Shown here piece by piece: positions 35,704 to 44,370 of a stretch of DNA of 64,000 nt (within the stretch, counting starts at the first letter, position 1; each line of letters begins with the position of its first letter). The translations under genes were made by a program, and so were the position numbers. Origin of the DNA: Haloterrigena turkmenica DSM 5511. GTDB taxonomy: Archaea; Halobacteriota; Halobacteria; Halobacteriales; Natrialbaceae. The stretch covers positions 2,480,001-2,544,000 of the forward strand of contig NC_013743.1 in NCBI RefSeq assembly GCF_000025325.1, given 5' to 3'. The notes under the pieces are model-generated. The model was not told the DNA's origin and did no database searches. It saw only the letters and a list, made by a program, of their open reading frames with translations.

Positions 35704-37137
35704 ATGATCACAGGCGAGCGGATGGGCGCCGTCGACGAGAACGCCGCGGCGCTTGGCGTGCCGCGAAAGCAGTTGATGGAGTCGAGCGGGAACGCCGTCG
35801 CCCGCGCGGTCCGGGACGTCGCTGAGCCGGGCTCGAGCGTCGCGATCGTCGCCGGGCGAGGCAACAACGGCGGGGACGCGTTCGTCGCCGCCCGGTTTCT
35901 GGACCGGCACGACGTGACGACCCTCCTGCTCGGCCGGGCCGAGACCATCGGCACGGAGATCGCCCGCGAGAACTGGGAGGCCCTCCAGCGGGCCGAGTAC
36001 GACACGCGGGAGATCACGGACTCGAGCGGGTTCGAGCTCCCCGACTGCGACGTCGTCGTCGACGCGATGCTGGGGACGGGGATCAGCGGTGACCTCCGGG
36101 AGCCCGCGGCGACCGCGGCCGAGGAGATCAACGCGGCCGATGCGACCGTCGTCGCGGTCGATGTCCCCTCCGGCTTCGACGCCGACGGAGGCGATCACGC
36201 GGACAACGGCGTCAACGCGGACCGCGTCGTCACGTTTCACGACGCGAAACTGGGACTCGAGGACCTCGACGCGGAGCTCACGGTCGCGGACATCGGCATC
36301 CCGGCCGCCGCGGAGCGGTTCGTCGGGCCCGGCGACGTCGACCTCGCGCGGCCCGATACTCGCGAGGGACGGCCGAATATCATCGGCGGGGGTCCCTACA
36401 CCGGCGCGCCGGCGCTGGCCGCCCAGGCCGCCTTGCGGGCCAGCGCGGAACTGGCCTTCGTCGCCGCGCCCGACGCCGTCGCCGGCGAGATTCAGGGCTA
36501 CAGCGAGGATCTCATCGTCCAGCCCTATGAGGAGGACGTGCTCACGCCCGATGTAGCCGACGATCTCCTCGAGACGGCCGAAGAGTACGACAACGTCGTC
36601 GTCATCGGCCCCGGTCTCGGCACCGCCGACGAGACCCTCGAGGCGACCCGCCAGTTCCTCTCCGCGTACACGGGACGGGCCGTCGTCGACGCCGACGCCC
36701 TCGAGGTCGTCCCCGAGATCGAGACCGACGCGACGCTGGTCTGTACGCCAAACCGCGGTGAACTGGCGCGGATGGGCGGCCCGGACACCGACGATCTGGC
36801 GTCGGCGGCGGACGAGATCGAGGAATTCGCGGCCGAACTCGGTCACGTCGTCCTCGCGAAGGGGGCAAACGATGTGATCACCGACGGCGAGCGCACGCGG
36901 ATCAGCCGCTCGGGCACCGTCGGTATGAAGGTCGGCGGCACCGGCGACACGTTGGCGGGGATCGTCGCCGCCCTGCTCGAGCACGCCGAACCGCTCGACG
37001 CCGCCGCGGCGGGAGCCCACGTCAACGGGATCACGGGGGAACGGCTCGCCGAGCGCAATGAACACGGCTTCCTCGCGTCGGATTTGCTCGAGGAACTTCC
37101 CGCGGTCCTGTGGAACGGGGGTGACGGGGATGTCTGA
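35704..37137 (+). CDS. nnrD: Bifunctional NAD(P)H-hydrate repair enzyme (epimerase + dehydratase)
   Basis: The 477-residue protein repairs hydrated NAD(P)H. The N-terminal YjeF epimerase domain (1-~215) shows AGRGNNGGDAFVAAR and VDVPSGFDADGG. The C-terminal ADP-dependent dehydratase domain (~220-477) shows GGGPYTGAPALAAQAALRA, VIGPGLG, KGANDVITDG and GGTGDTLAGIVAALL. ATG 35704 is the natural start (ITGERMGAVDENA). Its stop overlaps the start of moaC by eight bases, so the two are probably translated together. Confidence 0.92.
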   Translation: MITGERMGAVDENAAALGVPRKQLMESSGNAVARAVRDVAEPGSSVAIVAGRGNNGGDAFVAARFLDRHDVTTLLLGRAETIGTEIARENWEALQRAEYDTREITDSSGFELPDCDVVVDAMLGTGISGDLREPAATAAEEINAADATVVAVDVPSGFDADGGDHADNGVNADRVVTFHDAKLGLEDLDAELTVADIGIPAAAERFVGPGDVDLARPDTREGRPNIIGGGPYTGAPALAAQAALRASAELAFVAAPDAVAGEIQGYSEDLIVQPYEEDVLTPDVADDLLETAEEYDNVVVIGPGLGTADETLEATRQFLSAYTGRAVVDADALEVVPEIETDATLVCTPNRGELARMGGPDTDDLASAADEIEEFAAELGHVVLAKGANDVITDGERTRISRSGTVGMKVGGTGDTLAGIVAALLEHAEPLDAAAAGAHVNGITGERLAERNEHGFLASDLLEELPAVLWNGGDGDV

Positions 37138-37675
37138 GGAGCCGACGCCGGCCGAGGGCTCGAATCCGGACCCGAGGGCGGACGCCGAGTCCGACACCGA
37201 CGCCGACGACCTCACCCATACCACCGACGAGGGCGACGTCCAGATGGTCGACGTCGGCGACAAGCCCGACAGCGAGCGCCGCGCGGTCGCGGCCGGGGAG
37301 ATCCGCCTGCAGTCCTCGACGATCGAGGCGATCCGCGACGACCAGATCGGAAAGGGCGACGTGCTCGCGACTGCCCGCGTCGGCGCGATCCAGGCCGTCA
37401 AACACACCTGGGAGACGATCCCGATGTGCCACCAGATTCCGATCACCAACGTCGATACCGACTTCGAACTCGACGAGGACCGGGTCGAACTCGAGGTCGC
37501 CGTCGAGACGACCGGGAAGACGGGCTGCGAGATGGAGGCCCTCGAGGGCGTCACGACCGGGCTCAACGTCGTCTGGGACATGGTCAAGGCCGTCGAGAAG
37601 GACGACGACGGGCAGTACCCCGAGACCGGAATCGAGAACGTGCGGGTGGTGACGAAGGAGAAACACCAGAAGTGA
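37130..37675 (+). CDS. moaC: Cyclic pyranopterin monophosphate synthase MoaC
   Basis: The 181-residue enzyme carries out the second step of molybdopterin synthesis. It has a non-conserved acidic N-terminal extension (~25 residues), then MVDVGDKPDSERRAVAAGEI, the active-site segment MCHQIPITNVDTDF and TGCEMEALEGVTTGLNVVWDM. The start at ATG 37130 lies inside the end of nnrD. Translational coupling to nnrD is an arrangement also seen in other haloarchaea, as far as I recall. No other moa genes are in this window. Confidence 0.93.
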   Translation: MSEEPTPAEGSNPDPRADAESDTDADDLTHTTDEGDVQMVDVGDKPDSERRAVAAGEIRLQSSTIEAIRDDQIGKGDVLATARVGAIQAVKHTWETIPMCHQIPITNVDTDFELDEDRVELEVAVETTGKTGCEMEALEGVTTGLNVVWDMVKAVEKDDDGQYPETGIENVRVVTKEKHQK

Positions 37676-37705
37676 AATACCGGTGACGCGAATCGGAGCG
37701 CGTAT

Positions 37706-38743
37706 ATGGCGCTCCGGACACCGCTCTGTGACGCCCTCGAGATCGAGTACCCGATCGTGCAGGCGCCGATCGGGAGTGCGACCACTCCAGAGCTCGCCGC
37801 CGCGGTCTCGAACGCGGGCGGGCTGGGCCATCTCGCGGTGACGTGGCGCGACCTCGAGGAGACCCGTGCAGTGATCCGCGAGACTCGCGAGCGAACCGAC
37901 GAGCCGTTCGCGGTCAACCTCGCGCTGGACGATGCGACGACGATTCTCGAGACTGACACGCATCTCGAGGCCGTCCTCGAGGCGGGCGCGCCGATCGTCT
38001 CCTTCTCGTTCGGCGACGCGGCTCCATACGTCGATCGGGTCCACAAGGCTGGTGCGACAGTGATGCAGACCGTCGGCAGCGCGGCGGCCGCACGCGAGGC
38101 CGTCGAAGCCGGCGTCGACGTCGTCGTTACGCAGGGCCTCGAGGCCGGTGGCCACGTCCAGAGCGAGGTCGCGACGACGGCGCTCGTTCCGCGGGTCGCG
38201 GACGCGGTCGGCGACGCGGTGCCGATCGTCGCGGCGGGTGGGATCGCCGACGGCCGGAGCATCGCCGCGGCGCTCGCACTCGGCGCGGACGGCGCGTGGC
38301 TCGGCACGCGGTTCGTCGCGTGCGAGGAGGCGAACGTCCACGACGAGTATCAGCGGCGGCTCCGCGAGAGCGACGAGACCGACACCGCGTACACGACCCT
38401 GTACGACAAGGGCTGGTCGGGGATGCCCCACCGCGTGCTCGAGAACGAGACCCTCGAGCGCTGGCGGGCGGCCGGTGAACCCCCGATCGGCGAGCGACCG
38501 GGCGAAGATGAGGTCGTGGCGCAGACGAACGACGGCAACGGCGAACCCATCGAGCGGTACGATGAGGCGTTGGCGACGCCCGACCTCGGGGGCGATATCG
38601 AGTCGATGGCGCTGTACGCCGGCCAGAGCGTCGGCGGCGTCGACGAGGTTCGGTCCGCGCGGGCGGTCGTGGAGGCGCTCATCACGGAGACGCGCGAGAC
38701 GGTGTCGGATCTCTCGACGGTCGCCGTCCCAGCGGACCGATAG
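37706..38743 (+). CDS. Nitronate monooxygenase (2-nitropropane dioxygenase family)
   Basis: The 345-residue FMN-dependent TIM-barrel protein begins with LEIEYPIVQAPIGSATTPELA. It has the phosphate-binding VVTQGLEAGGHV containing the catalytic His of nitronate monooxygenases (~residue 150), then VPIVAAGGIADGRSI and GADGAWLGTRFVA. It oxidises alkyl nitronates such as propionate 3-nitronate in relatives. It starts 30 bases after moaC and may be in the same transcript. Confidence 0.88.
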   Translation: MALRTPLCDALEIEYPIVQAPIGSATTPELAAAVSNAGGLGHLAVTWRDLEETRAVIRETRERTDEPFAVNLALDDATTILETDTHLEAVLEAGAPIVSFSFGDAAPYVDRVHKAGATVMQTVGSAAAAREAVEAGVDVVVTQGLEAGGHVQSEVATTALVPRVADAVGDAVPIVAAGGIADGRSIAAALALGADGAWLGTRFVACEEANVHDEYQRRLRESDETDTAYTTLYDKGWSGMPHRVLENETLERWRAAGEPPIGERPGEDEVVAQTNDGNGEPIERYDEALATPDLGGDIESMALYAGQSVGGVDEVRSARAVVEALITETRETVSDLSTVAVPADR

Positions 38744-38882
38744 GCGTCTCTTCTCAGCGTGCTCGAGCGATACTGATCCGAGCCGACTCGACATACTGAC
38801 CCAGACCGACCTGGAACTGCAATGCTAGCGTAGTAGGGCCAGATGGTTACTATTTTGACAGTCGGTGAGAGACGAACGACTG

Positions 38883-39293
38883 ATGCCGTCGATCGAGCCC
38901 CGACTTCTGCCGGTGGCGATCGTCCTCCTGCTCGTGCCGGTCTCGGCGGGGTGTCTCTACTACGCGGTCTACAAGGACGCGATGGCTCGAGGCGCGAACG
39001 CGATCGGCTGGGGCGCGGCCGTCTTCCTCCTACCCCCGATCGGGGGACCGGCGTACGCGGTGTATCGGCGTCGGCTTCCCGACCGGACCGATCCGCCCGG
39101 ACGGACCGAGCGAGTGCTCGGCGCGGTCGGTATCGGCGGGATAACCGCGGTCCTGTTCTCGACGTCGATCACGCCGCCGGATCCGTACAGCACGGCCCCG
39201 GTCGCACTCCTGCTGTTCGTGGTATTGGTTCCGCTGGCGGCCATCGTCTGTTACGACGTCGACCCCCGAACCTTCGGACATTCGGAGTCGTGA
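38883..39293 (+). CDS. Four-span membrane protein
   Basis: The 136-residue protein has four hydrophobic segments (~9-28, ~45-58, ~80-95, ~105-122) and short polar loops. The first two are separated by YKDAMARGANAIGWG. ATG 38883 was preferred to GTG 38865, since TATA-like CTATTTTGAC lies ~28 bases before it. No family is recognised. Confidence 0.65.
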   Translation: MPSIEPRLLPVAIVLLLVPVSAGCLYYAVYKDAMARGANAIGWGAAVFLLPPIGGPAYAVYRRRLPDRTDPPGRTERVLGAVGIGGITAVLFSTSITPPDPYSTAPVALLLFVVLVPLAAIVCYDVDPRTFGHSES

Positions 39294-39386
39294 ACAGCGC
39301 GTTCGCTATCCGTCGATCGGTTCGAGAACAGGTCGGTCGAATCACAATACAGCGGCCGTCACGGACGGGATCGGGATCGGCGGTGC

Positions 39387-40130
39387 CTAGAGGTCCATCC
39401 CGCCGTTGACGTCGATCACCTCGCCGGTGACGTACGAGGAGTCCTCGCTGGCGAGGAATCGTACGACTGCGGCGATGTCCTCGACCTCCGCCAGTCGCTC
39501 GAGCGGGATCCCCGAGACGATCCGCTCTAAGACCTGATCGGGGACGGACTCGAGCATGTCGGTTCGGGTGAAGCCGGGGGCGACGCAGTTGGCCGTCGAG
39601 CCCCCCTTCGCGAGCTCGAGGGCGATGGTTCGGGTGAAGCCGAACATACCGCTTTTCGCGGCGGCGTAGTTGGCCTGGCCGAAGTTCCCCTGTTTGCCGA
39701 CGACGCTCGAGATGTTGATCAGCCGGCCCTCGTGGGCGTTCCAGATGTCGTCGAAGAACTCCTGGGTGCAGTTGAACATCCCACCGAGGTTGACGTCCAT
39801 CACTCGGTCCCAGTCCTCCCGGGACATCTCGGTGAACTGCACGTCGGCCGTGATGCCGGCGTTGTTGACCAGGACGTCGGCCGGACCGAACGCCTCGTGA
39901 CAGACCTCCCGCATGTGTACGACCTCCTCGCGGTCGGTGACGTCGGCCTGGGCCGCGACGGCGCTCCCGCCGGCGTCCTCGATCGCGTCGACCGCACTTT
40001 GGGCGGCGTCTTCCGAGGAGCGGTAGTTGATGACGACGTTCGCACCCTCTGCGCCGAGGTACTCCGCGATCCCCCGACCGATGCCGCGTGCCGAGCCGGT
40101 GATGATACAGGTTCGCCCATCCATGGACAT
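39387..40130 (-). CDS. phaB: 3-ketoacyl-CoA reductase (PhaB/FabG-type SDR)
   Basis: The 247-residue short-chain dehydrogenase has ITGSARGIGRGIAEYLG (NADP site), NNAG at ~88-91 and the catalytic Ser...YAAAK segment (INISSVVGKQGNFGQANYAAAKSG). It ends with GEVIDVNGGMDL. Next to phaEC it most likely reduces 3-ketoacyl-CoA to (R)-3-hydroxyacyl-CoA for PHA synthesis. It has its own TATA-like GTTATTTATC ~28 bases upstream, so it need not depend on the phaEC promoter. Confidence 0.87.
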   Translation of the reverse strand: MSMDGRTCIITGSARGIGRGIAEYLGAEGANVVINYRSSEDAAQSAVDAIEDAGGSAVAAQADVTDREEVVHMREVCHEAFGPADVLVNNAGITADVQFTEMSREDWDRVMDVNLGGMFNCTQEFFDDIWNAHEGRLINISSVVGKQGNFGQANYAAAKSGMFGFTRTIALELAKGGSTANCVAPGFTRTDMLESVPDQVLERIVSGIPLERLAEVEDIAAVVRFLASEDSSYVTGEVIDVNGGMDL

Positions 40131-40270
40131 GACTCACCGCTTCAACGGCCGCCGATAAATAACGACCTATTGGTTATCAGTACATACAACTGGAATAATG
40201 GTTCGTGGGCCGCTCGAGCGAAGACGAGGACCTCGAGCGGGCCGCGAGCGTCCCCGACAGCCGCATCGAG

Positions 40271-41863
40271 TTATCGACTTTCGGCCTGTTCGATCCAGTC
40301 TTCGATACGACTGGGCGAGATCCCGGTCTCGGCGGCCAGTTCGGCGACATCGGCGTCGACTAACTGCTCGAACGTCTCGATGCCGGCCTCGGCCAGCGTA
40401 TCCGCGTAGGCCTGTCCGACGCCGTCGAGGTCCGTCAGGTCGTCGGTCTCGGACTCGATCGCCGACCCGGCGTCGACGTCCTCGTCGGTGACCTCCTCGA
40501 CGACGTCCGCGTCGACGTTCATCTCGCCCGGTTCGGCGGGCTCTTCCTGAACGTCGTCTTCGCCGCGTTCGACGATCTCCTCGTCCGATCGGTCCTCGCC
40601 GTGGCGGTCGCTGGTCTCGGCGTCGAGTTCGGCCTGGGTACTGCTCTCGGCGTCCGTCTCGAGGCCCGATCCGTCGGCGAGGTCCTCAGGACCCGACTCG
40701 TCGCCGGCGACGTCTTCTGCAAGTGCGGCGTCTTCCGTCTCGGGTTCGGGCGTCTCAGGCTTGGATTCGACATCCGTACCGTTCGACCGTTCCTCGAACC
40801 ACTCGCTGACCTGCGGCCAGAGTTCCTCGTGGCTGCGCGAGGAGACGGACATCCCGATGTGGCCCGTCGCGAACTCCATGACCTCGGTGTCGTCGGAGCC
40901 GATGACCTCGTTGAACGGCTTGGAGGCTCCCGGCGGGATGAGGTGGTCGTACTCGGCGACGATCTGGAGGACCGGCATGTCGATGTTGGAGACGTCGACG
41001 TGTTCGCCGCCCAGGTAGAGCTCGTTGTTGTAGAGCTTGTTGTCCTGGTAGATGTCGCGGATGAACTCCTCGTAGGCCTCGCCGGCGACGTCGATGCCCT
41101 CGTCGAGCCAGCGCTCCATCCGGGCGAAGTTTTCGACGAAGTCCCCGTCCTCCATGTTGTCGTAGAACCGGACGTACTTCGTCACGTTGTTCGCGACGGG
41201 GTCCATCAGCGCGAAGCCGACGTCTAAGAACTCGGCGGGCACGTTGTCGAAGGTCTCGGTGACCGTCTCGGGGTCGTAGAACTCCTCGCCGCCCCAGAGC
41301 TCGAGGACGCCGCCCTCGCCGGCGAAACAGAGGCCCGCGGCCATCAGCCCGAGGTTCTTGACCTTCTCGGGGTACAGCGAGGCGTACATGGCCGACTTCG
41401 TGCCGCCCATGCAGTAGCCGAGGATATTGATCGACTCCTGACCGGAGCGCTCGCGGACGACATCGACGCAGTTGTCGATGTAGCGGTTGACGTAGTCGTC
41501 CAGCCCCAGCGAGCGATCCAGCTTCGAGGGTTCGCCCCAGTCGATCAGGTAGACGTCGAAGCCCGACTCGAGTAAGGTCCGAACCACCGAGCGGTCCGGC
41601 TGCAGGTCGAGGATGTACGGCTTGTTGATCAGCGCGTAGACGATGAGGATCGGCACGTCGTGTTGCTCTTCGGTCTGGGACTCGTAGTGGAGGAGTTTCA
41701 GCTTGTTCTCCTCGTAGACGACCTCGCTGGGCGTCTGGCCGACCTCGATGTTCTCGACGGTTTCGGTGCGGTCCGGGGCGACCCGACTCTTCTCGGCCAG
41801 ATCGGCGGTCGCCTCCCAGGCCTGGCGCTGCATGTTCAGGGCGGTCGCGAACGGATTGTTCAT
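40271..41863 (-). CDS. phaC: PHA synthase class III catalytic subunit PhaC with C-terminal helix-hairpin-helix extension
   Basis: The 530-residue enzyme polymerises hydroxyacyl-CoA. Its alpha/beta-hydrolase core (1-~360) has the lipase-like box GYCMGG with catalytic Cys151, [10 protein letters not shown] and a C-terminal ATGHIGM with the catalytic His. After residue ~365 comes a ~110-residue very acidic linker. The last ~50 residues ([19 protein letters not shown]...[12 protein letters not shown]) look like a helix-hairpin-helix domain. The N-terminus NPF-x6-QR-x-A is shared with PhaP. It overlaps phaE by four bases. Confidence 0.93.
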   Translation of the reverse strand: MNNPFATALNMQRQAWEATADLAEKSRVAPDRTETVENIEVGQTPSEVVYEENKLKLLHYESQTEEQHDVPILIVYALINKPYILDLQPDRSVVRTLLESGFDVYLIDWGEPSKLDRSLGLDDYVNRYIDNCVDVVRERSGQESINILGYCMGGTKSAMYASLYPEKVKNLGLMAAGLCFAGEGGVLELWGGEEFYDPETVTETFDNVPAEFLDVGFALMDPVANNVTKYVRFYDNMEDGDFVENFARMERWLDEGIDVAGEAYEEFIRDIYQDNKLYNNELYLGGEHVDVSNIDMPVLQIVAEYDHLIPPGASKPFNEVIGSDDTEVMEFATGHIGMSVSSRSHEELWPQVSEWFEERSNGTDVESKPETPEPETEDAALAEDVAGDESGPEDLADGSGLETDAESSTQAELDAETSDRHGEDRSDEEIVERGEDDVQEEPAEPGEMNVDADVVEEVTDEDVDAGSAIESETDDLTDLDGVGQAYADTLAEAGIETFEQLVDADVAELAAETGISPSRIEDWIEQAESR

Positions 41864-42405
41864 TGCTCCTCTAAGTGCTCGAGAACGCGGTCGATTTTCT
41901 TCTCGACGTCGTGCTGGCGGCGCTCGAGTTCGACCAGTCGGTCGCCGATTTCGACGACGTCCGCCTCGGTCGCGAAGCCGAGCGTCCGCAGGGTCTCCTG
42001 GGAAGTCTCCTGGGCCTGCTGTTGCATCTCGAGGACGTCACCGACGGTCTCGCCGGTCATCTTCGCGAAGGCGGTCGTTGACATGACGTCCTTGAACGCC
42101 TCGTTGGCCGTGTTGAGCCAGATGTCGCGGAACTCCTCGACGTCGACGTCCTCGCCCTCGACCTGGTCGTTCATCCGCTCGACCATCTGCTGGGAGGCGT
42201 TCATCCACGTCTCGTAGGCCTTGGCGTAGCCGTCGACGCCGTCGGAGAGCTCGTTCTCCTCGGTCGCCTCACCGACGGCGTCAGACCAGCTCTCGACGAA
42301 CTGGGCCTGGGCTTCCATGTTCTCCTCTAAGGCGTCCATGAACTGTTCGTTCCACTGTTCAACGACCTCGTTCCACTCCTGGGACTGGGGCTGTGAATCT
42401 GCCAT
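41860..42405 (-). CDS. phaE: PHA synthase subunit PhaE
   Basis: The 181-residue protein is almost entirely helical with heptad-like charge patterns. It has the haloarchaeal PhaE segments [21 protein letters not shown] and [22 protein letters not shown]. It forms the active synthase with PhaC and is needed for its activity. TATA-like CCTTTTGC lies ~30 bases before ATG 42405, so phaEC has a separate promoter from phaRP. The stop and the phaC start overlap (ATGA). Confidence 0.92.
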   Translation of the reverse strand: MADSQPQSQEWNEVVEQWNEQFMDALEENMEAQAQFVESWSDAVGEATEENELSDGVDGYAKAYETWMNASQQMVERMNDQVEGEDVDVEEFRDIWLNTANEAFKDVMSTTAFAKMTGETVGDVLEMQQQAQETSQETLRTLGFATEADVVEIGDRLVELERRQHDVEKKIDRVLEHLEEQ

Positions 42406-42455
42406 TGGAATACTAGTAGCGAGCCAACTGCAAAAGGCTGCGGCTGATTCGCTCG

Positions 42456-42941
42456 TTATGCGGAGATGTCGATCTCTTCGGCGGCCTCTTCGACGTTCTC
42501 GGCGGCGGCGGAGACGTTCTCCTCGACCTGCTCGTGGGCCTCGAGGTAGGCGTCGAAGGAGGTGTCGACGACTTCGGCGTAGCTGGCGGCGAACTCGTCG
42601 TAGGCGGCCTCGGACTCCTCGATGGCCTCGACGACGGCCTCGAGCGACTGGGACTGCGCTTCGGTCGCGGAGTCGAAGCCTTCGTCGACGAGTTCGCGGA
42701 GTTCGTCGAACTCGGCGGCTTCCTCGGGCAGCGAGGCCTCGAGGGCGTCAAAGTAGGCGTGGACGGCGCCCTTGGTCAGTTCCGCGTTGGACTCGAACAG
42801 CGCGCCCGACGATTCGACGGCGTCGCCGAAGGCGCCGATCGAGGTCTTCTGTGCCTCGAGGGCGTCGTGGGTGAGGTTCTGGGACTGTTTGAGTGCGGTG
42901 CGCTGTGCGTCGAAGACGGCGGTGAATGGGTTCTGAGTCAT
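42456..42941 (-). CDS. phaP: Phasin PhaP
   Basis: The 161-residue, helical, very acidic protein coats PHA granules. It starts TQNPFTAVFDAQRTALKQS, followed by amphipathic helices (DALEAQKTSIGAFGDAVESSGALF; AAYDEFAASYAEVVDTSFDAYLEA). Its order directly after phaR matches the phaRP pair of haloarchaeal PHA clusters. It overlaps phaR by four bases. The NPF-x6-QR-x-A N-terminus recurs in PhaC. Confidence 0.88.
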   Translation of the reverse strand: MTQNPFTAVFDAQRTALKQSQNLTHDALEAQKTSIGAFGDAVESSGALFESNAELTKGAVHAYFDALEASLPEEAAEFDELRELVDEGFDSATEAQSQSLEAVVEAIEESEAAYDEFAASYAEVVDTSFDAYLEAHEQVEENVSAAAENVEEAAEEIDISA

Positions 42942-43258
42942 GATTGATCCTCTCGGTTTCGTTTGACGGGGACGACGACGGTCTGGACGATGTCGCCCTC
43001 TTCGATGTCGAGGGCGTCCCGTTCGGGTTCGGGAATACTGATCCGACCGCCGCTCTGGACGCGGGCTTTGAACGTCGCCGTTCCCATGTTCATCGGACCG
43101 AAACTCGAGCCCGTATCGAACGGGTTCGAGCTACTGGCCTGCATCATCTTCTTGAACATTTCCTGCTGGGATTCGGCAACCTGCTCGCCCGCCTCCTGCA
43201 TCTGTTCGGTGAACATTGCAGGCGGGAACCAGGGCGATCGGTCGGAGTCGTCCGTCAT
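42938..43258 (-). CDS. phaR: AbrB-type PHA regulator PhaR
   Basis: The 106-residue protein has an N-terminal granule- or helix-forming part (MFTEQMQEAGEQVAESQQEMFKKMMQ) and a C-terminal AbrB/SpoVT DNA-binding domain (~62-100, FKARVQSGGRISIPEPERDALDIEEGD). In Haloferax mediterranei PhaR represses phaRP and also sits on granules; the same role is inferred here. I chose ATG 43258 over 43270 because TATA-like CTTATGTGG lies ~28 bases upstream. A perfect 10-base tandem repeat upstream of that TATA is a candidate operator. Confidence 0.88.
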   Translation of the reverse strand: MTDDSDRSPWFPPAMFTEQMQEAGEQVAESQQEMFKKMMQASSSNPFDTGSSFGPMNMGTATFKARVQSGGRISIPEPERDALDIEEGDIVQTVVVPVKRNREDQS

Positions 43259-43304
43259 CACCTGTATCAACGGGCGCTCACCACATAAGGGTTTCCACTA
43301 GATA

Positions 43305-43324
43305 CCATCTAATGCCATCTAATG
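43305..43324. promoter_or_regulatory. Tandem 10-bp repeat upstream of phaR, candidate operator
   Basis: CCATCTAATG occurs twice head to tail (43305-43314 and 43315-43324), one helical turn apart. It lies ~15-30 bases upstream of the phaR TATA-like element, between the divergent phaR and phaJ genes. Binding by PhaR is inference. Confidence 0.55.
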
Positions 43325-43523
43325 GATCTTATCGGATCGGATGTCTCCGAGTACCGCTCGTATCACCGAGTGTTATCGGCAACAAATTCCTGTCTGTCGG
43401 TTGTACTGATGGTAATTCCGGACCCAGAGGCCGTCTAATCATAAATTACTAGCGATGGCCCTCGGTAACAGTGTGTGCTCAAGCCAAAGAAGTCATAATG
43501 ACCACACGCTTACCGACCCATAG

Positions 43524-44159
43524 ATGTCCCACCAGAACGCTGCGAAACGGAACCTCGCTGCCATGACCGATGCCTGGTCGGCGATGACACAGACCCTCCT
43601 CCAGAGCGCGACCGCCGCGAACCGGGCGGCCATCTCGGCGATGGTGCCGCCGACCGCCTCGAACGGGTCGGAGACCGAGACGGTTCCCGCGTCGATCCCG
43701 TCGATCGACCACTCCAATCTCGACTGGCAGTTCGACCGGACCGTCGACGATCCGGCCCACATCAGCGTCGGCGACATCGTGACCTTCGAGAAGGTCATCA
43801 GCGACGACGACGTCCGCGCGTTCGCCCACGTCAGCGGCGACACGAACCGGCTCCATCTCGACGAGGAGTTCGCCGCCGACACCCGCTTCGGCGAACGGAT
43901 CGCCCACGGCACGCTCGTGTCCGGGCTCATCAGCGCCGCCCTGGCTCGGCTGCCCGGGCTCACCATCTACCTCTCCCAGGACCTCGAGTTCAGCGGCCCC
44001 GTCGGGATCGGCGACCGCGTCTCCGCCCGCGTCGAGATCGTCGAGAACCTCGGAAACGATCAGTACCGCCTCGAGACGGTCATCCGAAACGAGGACGAGG
44101 ACGCGACCGTCATCAACGGCGAGGCCGTCGTGCTGATCGACGACCTACCCGAGGAGTAG
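43524..44159 (+). CDS. phaJ: (R)-specific enoyl-CoA hydratase PhaJ (MaoC family) with N-terminal extension
   Basis: The 211-residue protein has a hot-dog MaoC domain (~75-205). FAHVSGDTNRLHLDEEFA holds the catalytic Asp-x5-His, and AHGTLVSGLISAALARLPG follows. It supplies (R)-3-hydroxyacyl-CoA from beta-oxidation for PHA. About 60 residues before the domain (NAAKRNLAAMTDAWSAMTQ...) form an Ala-rich amphipathic helix not needed for the hydratase, perhaps for granule binding. It is divergent from phaRPEC across a 265-base regulatory gap. Confidence 0.9.
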   Translation: MSHQNAAKRNLAAMTDAWSAMTQTLLQSATAANRAAISAMVPPTASNGSETETVPASIPSIDHSNLDWQFDRTVDDPAHISVGDIVTFEKVISDDDVRAFAHVSGDTNRLHLDEEFAADTRFGERIAHGTLVSGLISAALARLPGLTIYLSQDLEFSGPVGIGDRVSARVEIVENLGNDQYRLETVIRNEDEDATVINGEAVVLIDDLPEE

Positions 44160-44370
44160 CGCCGCGTTCCGACCTCGAGTTGGTCACCATCCGGCCGTTC
44201 GCCGCCCATCGCCCTTCGAGGGCGAACAGCTCCCGCCAGCCGCGCTGAATCGGCTTCCCCCGCCGTTTTCGCAGTTTCACGAGTCCGCCCGAGCAGACGG
44301 ATCGCCGTCGAGAGTGCGAACGCGACGCGTGTGCAGTGTTGCTAAGTAGTTCCTCGCGGAACGGCCCCAC

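Noticed and set aside
35572-38307. Very long open frame (over 900 codons) on the minus strand across nnrD, moaC and the nitronate monooxygenase gene
   Set aside because: It is antisense to three clearly recognisable genes and its composition (Ser/Arg/Thr-rich) is what high-GC antisense frames give.
44113-44370. Minus-strand frame with a basic segment (KLRKRRGKPIQRGW) between phaJ and the phosphohexomutase
   Set aside because: It overlaps the end of phaJ, is strongly basic unlike haloarchaeal proteins, and matches no family I know.
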